Source of the DNA: Bacteroidota bacterium
Lineage (GTDB): Bacteria > Bacteroidota > Bacteroidia > Chitinophagales > Chitinophagaceae
DNA: 7,330 nucleotides
Direction: 5' to 3'
NCBI GenBank assembly: GCA_023409675.1
Contig: JAEYRC010000171.1
Span: 1-7,330, forward strand
Shown piece by piece: positions 5,414 to 7,330 of the stretch (position 1 is its first letter; every line of letters starts with the position of its first letter). The notes under the pieces were generated by a model, which did not search any database, had not been told where the DNA came from, and was given only the letters and a program-made list of their open reading frames with translations. Made by a program: the position numbers and the translations under genes.

Positions 5414-5459
5414 AGGGATTCCCCATAATTATTGGTTTTATTTGCAAAATTTTTCGGTT

Positions 5460-6569
5460 ATGACAGAAAAAACCCAGGGACAGGCAGTGTTAGTATTAGC
5501 AGACGGAACAGTTCACTTCGGAAAAGCGTTTGGAAAGATCGGTACCACAGCAGGGGAAATCTGTTTCAATACCGGAATGACGGGCTATCAGGAAGTGTTT
5601 ACCGATCCCAGCTATTACGGCCAGGTAGTAGTGATGAACAATGTGCACATCGGTAATTATGGAGTGAAAGATGATGAAGTGGAATCGGATTCCATCAAAA
5701 TCCGGGGTCTGATCTGCCGCAACCTGGAAGAACAATACAGCCGCAAGATCGCGCAGGGAAGTGTTGAAGACTACCTGATCAAAAATAATATCGTTTGTAT
5801 TGAAGGCGTTGACACCCGTTCACTGGTGGCCCATATCCGCGAAAAAGGCGCCATGAACTGCATCATATCATCTGAGATCACCGATGTGGATGAACTGACT
5901 AAACGGCTTAACGAAACGCCTTCCATGGACGGACTTGAACTTGCCAGTGTAGTTTCTACTCAGGAGCCATATACACGGGGTGATGAATCATCCGATATTC
6001 GGATCGCAGTTCTTGATTATGGCACCAAACAGCATATCATTGATTGTATGGTAGAACGGGGTGCCTTTGTAAAGGTATTTCCGGCCAAAACAACTGTTGA
6101 AACTCTGAAAAACTTTAACCCTGACGGGTATTTCATTTCCAACGGACCCGGCGACCCCGCCGCAATGGATTACGCGGTTGATACGGTTAAAGAAGTTCTT
6201 ACCGAGAACAAACCTACCTTCGGTATTTGTCTTGGGCACCAGTTACTGGCGCTGGCCAACGGCATTTCCACCTTTAAAATGCATCACGGGCATCGCGGCC
6301 TGAACCATCCGGTAAAGAATATCATCACCGGCCGTTGCGAGATCACTACGCAGAACCACGGTTTTGGAGTGGATCCCGAATCAGTAAAAAAGGCGGAGCA
6401 TATTGAAGTAACCCATGTTAACCTCAATGATCAGTCGATAGAAGGGATACGACTTAAAGATCGTCCGGCATTTTCGGTGCAATATCATCCCGAAAGCACA
6501 CCAGGACCTCATGATTCGCGGTATTTGTTCGATGATTTTATATCGATGATCAAAGAACATAAAGCATAA
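5460..6569 (+). CDS. carA: Carbamoyl-phosphate synthetase small (glutaminase) subunit
   Basis: CarA hydrolyses glutamine and passes ammonia through a tunnel to CarB, which makes carbamoyl phosphate for pyrimidine and arginine synthesis. I choose the ATG at 5460 (369 residues, MTEKTQGQAVLVLADG); an in-frame TTG at 5442 would add six residues with no support. The N-terminal CarA domain (about 8-140) has FNTGMTGYQEVFTDPSY and the substrate-channel side region GVDTRSLVAHIREKGAMN. The class I glutamine amidotransferase domain (about 181-366) has the oxyanion segment SNGPGDPAA, nucleophile Cys257 in FGICLGHQ, and His343/Glu345 in QYHPESTPGP, so the triad is complete. carB is not next to it. carA after rplQ is a recurrent arrangement in Bacteroidota as I know it. 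Confidence 0.98.
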   Translation: MTEKTQGQAVLVLADGTVHFGKAFGKIGTTAGEICFNTGMTGYQEVFTDPSYYGQVVVMNNVHIGNYGVKDDEVESDSIKIRGLICRNLEEQYSRKIAQGSVEDYLIKNNIVCIEGVDTRSLVAHIREKGAMNCIISSEITDVDELTKRLNETPSMDGLELASVVSTQEPYTRGDESSDIRIAVLDYGTKQHIIDCMVERGAFVKVFPAKTTVETLKNFNPDGYFISNGPGDPAAMDYAVDTVKEVLTENKPTFGICLGHQLLALANGISTFKMHHGHRGLNHPVKNIITGRCEITTQNHGFGVDPESVKKAEHIEVTHVNLNDQSIEGIRLKDRPAFSVQYHPESTPGPHDSRYLFDDFISMIKEHKA

Positions 6570-6573
6570 GCTG

Positions 6574-6596
6574 AACCCCGCCACCGCGGGGTTTTT
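6574..6596 (+). terminator. Intrinsic terminator after carA
   Basis: AACCCCGC (6574-6581) pairs perfectly with GCGGGGTT (6586-6593) around a CACC loop, and the T run covers 6592-6596. The stem is five bases after the carA stop. Its T run doubles as part of a -33-like element for aroQ. Confidence 0.9.
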
Positions 6597-6622
6597 GCTT
6601 TAACAGAATTCCATTACTTTAG
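6594..6622 (+). promoter_or_regulatory. Probable aroQ promoter overlapping the carA terminator
   Basis: TTTG (6594-6597) is followed after 17 bases by TACTTTAG (6615-6622), which matches TAnnTTTG at all but one fixed base. The spacing fits known Bacteroidota promoters. Transcription would begin about four to seven bases after 6622, that is at or next to the aroQ ATG at 6627, implying a leaderless or nearly leaderless mRNA. Confidence 0.6.
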
Positions 6623-6626
6623 TGCC

Positions 6627-7049
6627 ATGAAGATTACGATCGTAAATGGCCCTAACCTCAATCTGCTGGGAAAACGGGAGCCCGATGTTTATGGCAGTCA
6701 GGATTTTGAATCTTTTTTTAAACAGTTGCAGCAGGAATTTTCCGATCACGATCTTCAGTATATACAATCGAATATCGAAGGCGAACTCATTGATGCCCTG
6801 CAACAGCATGGCTTTAATTCAGATGGAATCATTTTTAATCCGGGCGGATACACGCATACCTCTGTAGCAATTGGTGATACCATAGCTGCCATCAAATCAC
6901 CCGTAATAGAAGTGCATATCAGTAATGTACATGCGCGGGAAGATTTTCGGAAAATATCGCATGTGTCGGCCAAATGCCGGGGTACGATCAGCGGTTTAGG
7001 CCTGGAAGGGTATCGCCTTGCCTTACAATGGTTTATTCAGCAGCACTAA
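6627..7049 (+). CDS. aroQ: Type II 3-dehydroquinate dehydratase
   Basis: This enzyme carries out the third step of the shikimate pathway, trans-dehydration of 3-dehydroquinate to 3-dehydroshikimate, as a cytosolic dodecamer in known members. The 140-residue length is normal for type II. Visible landmarks are NGPNLNLLGKREPDVYG (7-23) with catalytic Arg17 and Tyr22 on the flexible lid, QSNIEGELID (47-56), the active-site loop FNPGGYTHTSVAI (70-82) with Asn71 and His77, EVHISNVHAREDFR (95-108) with His97 and Arg108, and GLGLEGYRLAL (123-133). Ile50 stands where His or Leu is more usual; this is conservative. It starts 57 bases after carA and seems to have its own promoter. The start is the first ATG in frame and gives the family N-terminus. 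Confidence 0.97.
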   Translation: MKITIVNGPNLNLLGKREPDVYGSQDFESFFKQLQQEFSDHDLQYIQSNIEGELIDALQQHGFNSDGIIFNPGGYTHTSVAIGDTIAAIKSPVIEVHISNVHAREDFRKISHVSAKCRGTISGLGLEGYRLALQWFIQQH

Positions 7050-7141
7050 AAGCCGTGTTCATTGCTGCGCAAACGCTGTACCTAGTCATCAGCCTTCGAA
7101 AAACTGGCGCTGCACCATAAAGACATTCCCAAAAATCAATT

Positions 7142-7330
7142 TTACCGTTTTCTTCGTCTGTCCCGCACCGTAGGAACAGTCACTTCAAGTCCGCTGCGAT
7201 TGAAGAGCATGCCCGTATTGACCGTTGGGGATACAGCCTGCAGGGCAGCGGTTCGGGATTTATAATAAGACGGGTCTTTGAGCAATAATTGCACGCTGTC
7301 GAGTTTGGCCACATACAAACTGCGACCATG
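7142..7330 (-). CDS. C-terminal end of an unrecognised protein, cut by the window
   Basis: On the minus strand a frame is open from the window edge to a TAA whose complement is 7142-7144, giving 62 residues. It starts (within the window) HGRSLYVAKLDSVQLLLKDP, continues with SYYKSRTAALQAV and NTGMLFNRSGLEVTVP, and ends in a basic RDRRRKR tail. Composition and codon choice look like the neighbouring genes, and the other minus frame here is Cys-rich and implausible. I do not recognise the family. The gene converges on aroQ with 92 bases between the stops, in which I see no good terminator. A second frame beyond the stop also reads plausibly (7089-7184), so a frameshift near the C-terminus is possible. 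Confidence 0.6.
   Translation of the reverse strand, partial: HGRSLYVAKLDSVQLLLKDPSYYKSRTAALQAVSPTVNTGMLFNRSGLEVTVPTVRDRRRKR

Noticed and set aside
5442..5459. Upstream TTG start for carA
   Set aside because: It adds six residues with no family support; the ATG at 5460 is in a normal position.
7050..7141. Terminator between the convergent aroQ and minus-strand gene
   Set aside because: I looked for paired arms with a T run on either strand and found only three- to four-base stems.
1..7330. New defence, mobile or biosynthetic system in the window
   Set aside because: All full-length genes but one are recognised housekeeping or catabolic genes; there are no transposases, integrases, toxin-antitoxin pairs, CRISPR repeats or tRNA-type attachment sites that I can see.

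Overview
The window comes from a chromosome of the phylum Bacteroidota, most likely a Chitinophagaceae- or Sphingobacteriales-type member. This rests on several signs. The ribosomal gene order infA-rpmJ-rpsM-rpsK-rpsD-rpoA-rplQ-carA is typical of the phylum. The start codons lack Shine-Dalgarno sequences and have A/T-rich leaders. Promoter-like sequences fit the Bacteroidota sigma factor consensus (TTG, about 17-20 bases, TAnnTTTG). L36 is the cysteine-poor form, and one small protein belongs to a family I know only from this phylum. Base composition is moderate, with no obvious compositional island.

Layout. Bases 1-1040 hold the 3' nine-tenths of a homogentisate 1,2-dioxygenase gene (tyrosine breakdown), cut by the window edge. 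Bases 1105-1503 encode a 132-residue protein of unknown function. A 121-base gap with a promoter-like sequence leads into the alpha-operon-type cluster: infA (IF-1), rpmJ (bL36, too short to stand out as an ORF), rpsM (uS13), rpsK (uS11), rpsD (uS4), rpoA (RNA polymerase alpha) and rplQ (bL17). It ends in a textbook intrinsic terminator at 5330-5359. Then come carA (small subunit of carbamoyl-phosphate synthetase) with its own terminator, and aroQ (type II 3-dehydroquinate dehydratase), whose promoter-like sequence overlaps the carA terminator. At the right edge the 3' end of an unrecognised minus-strand gene converges on aroQ.

How the genes work together. infA to rplQ supply translation initiation, the small-subunit head and decoding-region proteins, one large-subunit exit-side protein and the polymerase alpha subunit; they are presumably co-transcribed. 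carA (pyrimidine/arginine precursor) and aroQ (shikimate pathway) look like separate transcription units. The secY/map end of the spc operon, which often precedes infA, is not upstream here.

What is less ordinary lies between the genes. Every gap from rpsM to rplQ carries at least one RNA hairpin, including a nested hairpin plus terminator-like hairpin between rpsM and rpsK, and a perfect 10-bp inverted repeat enclosing a tandem 9-base repeat just ahead of rpsD. I see no defence system, mobile element, CRISPR array, tRNA or rRNA, and no convincing new multi-gene system; this is mostly a conserved housekeeping region.
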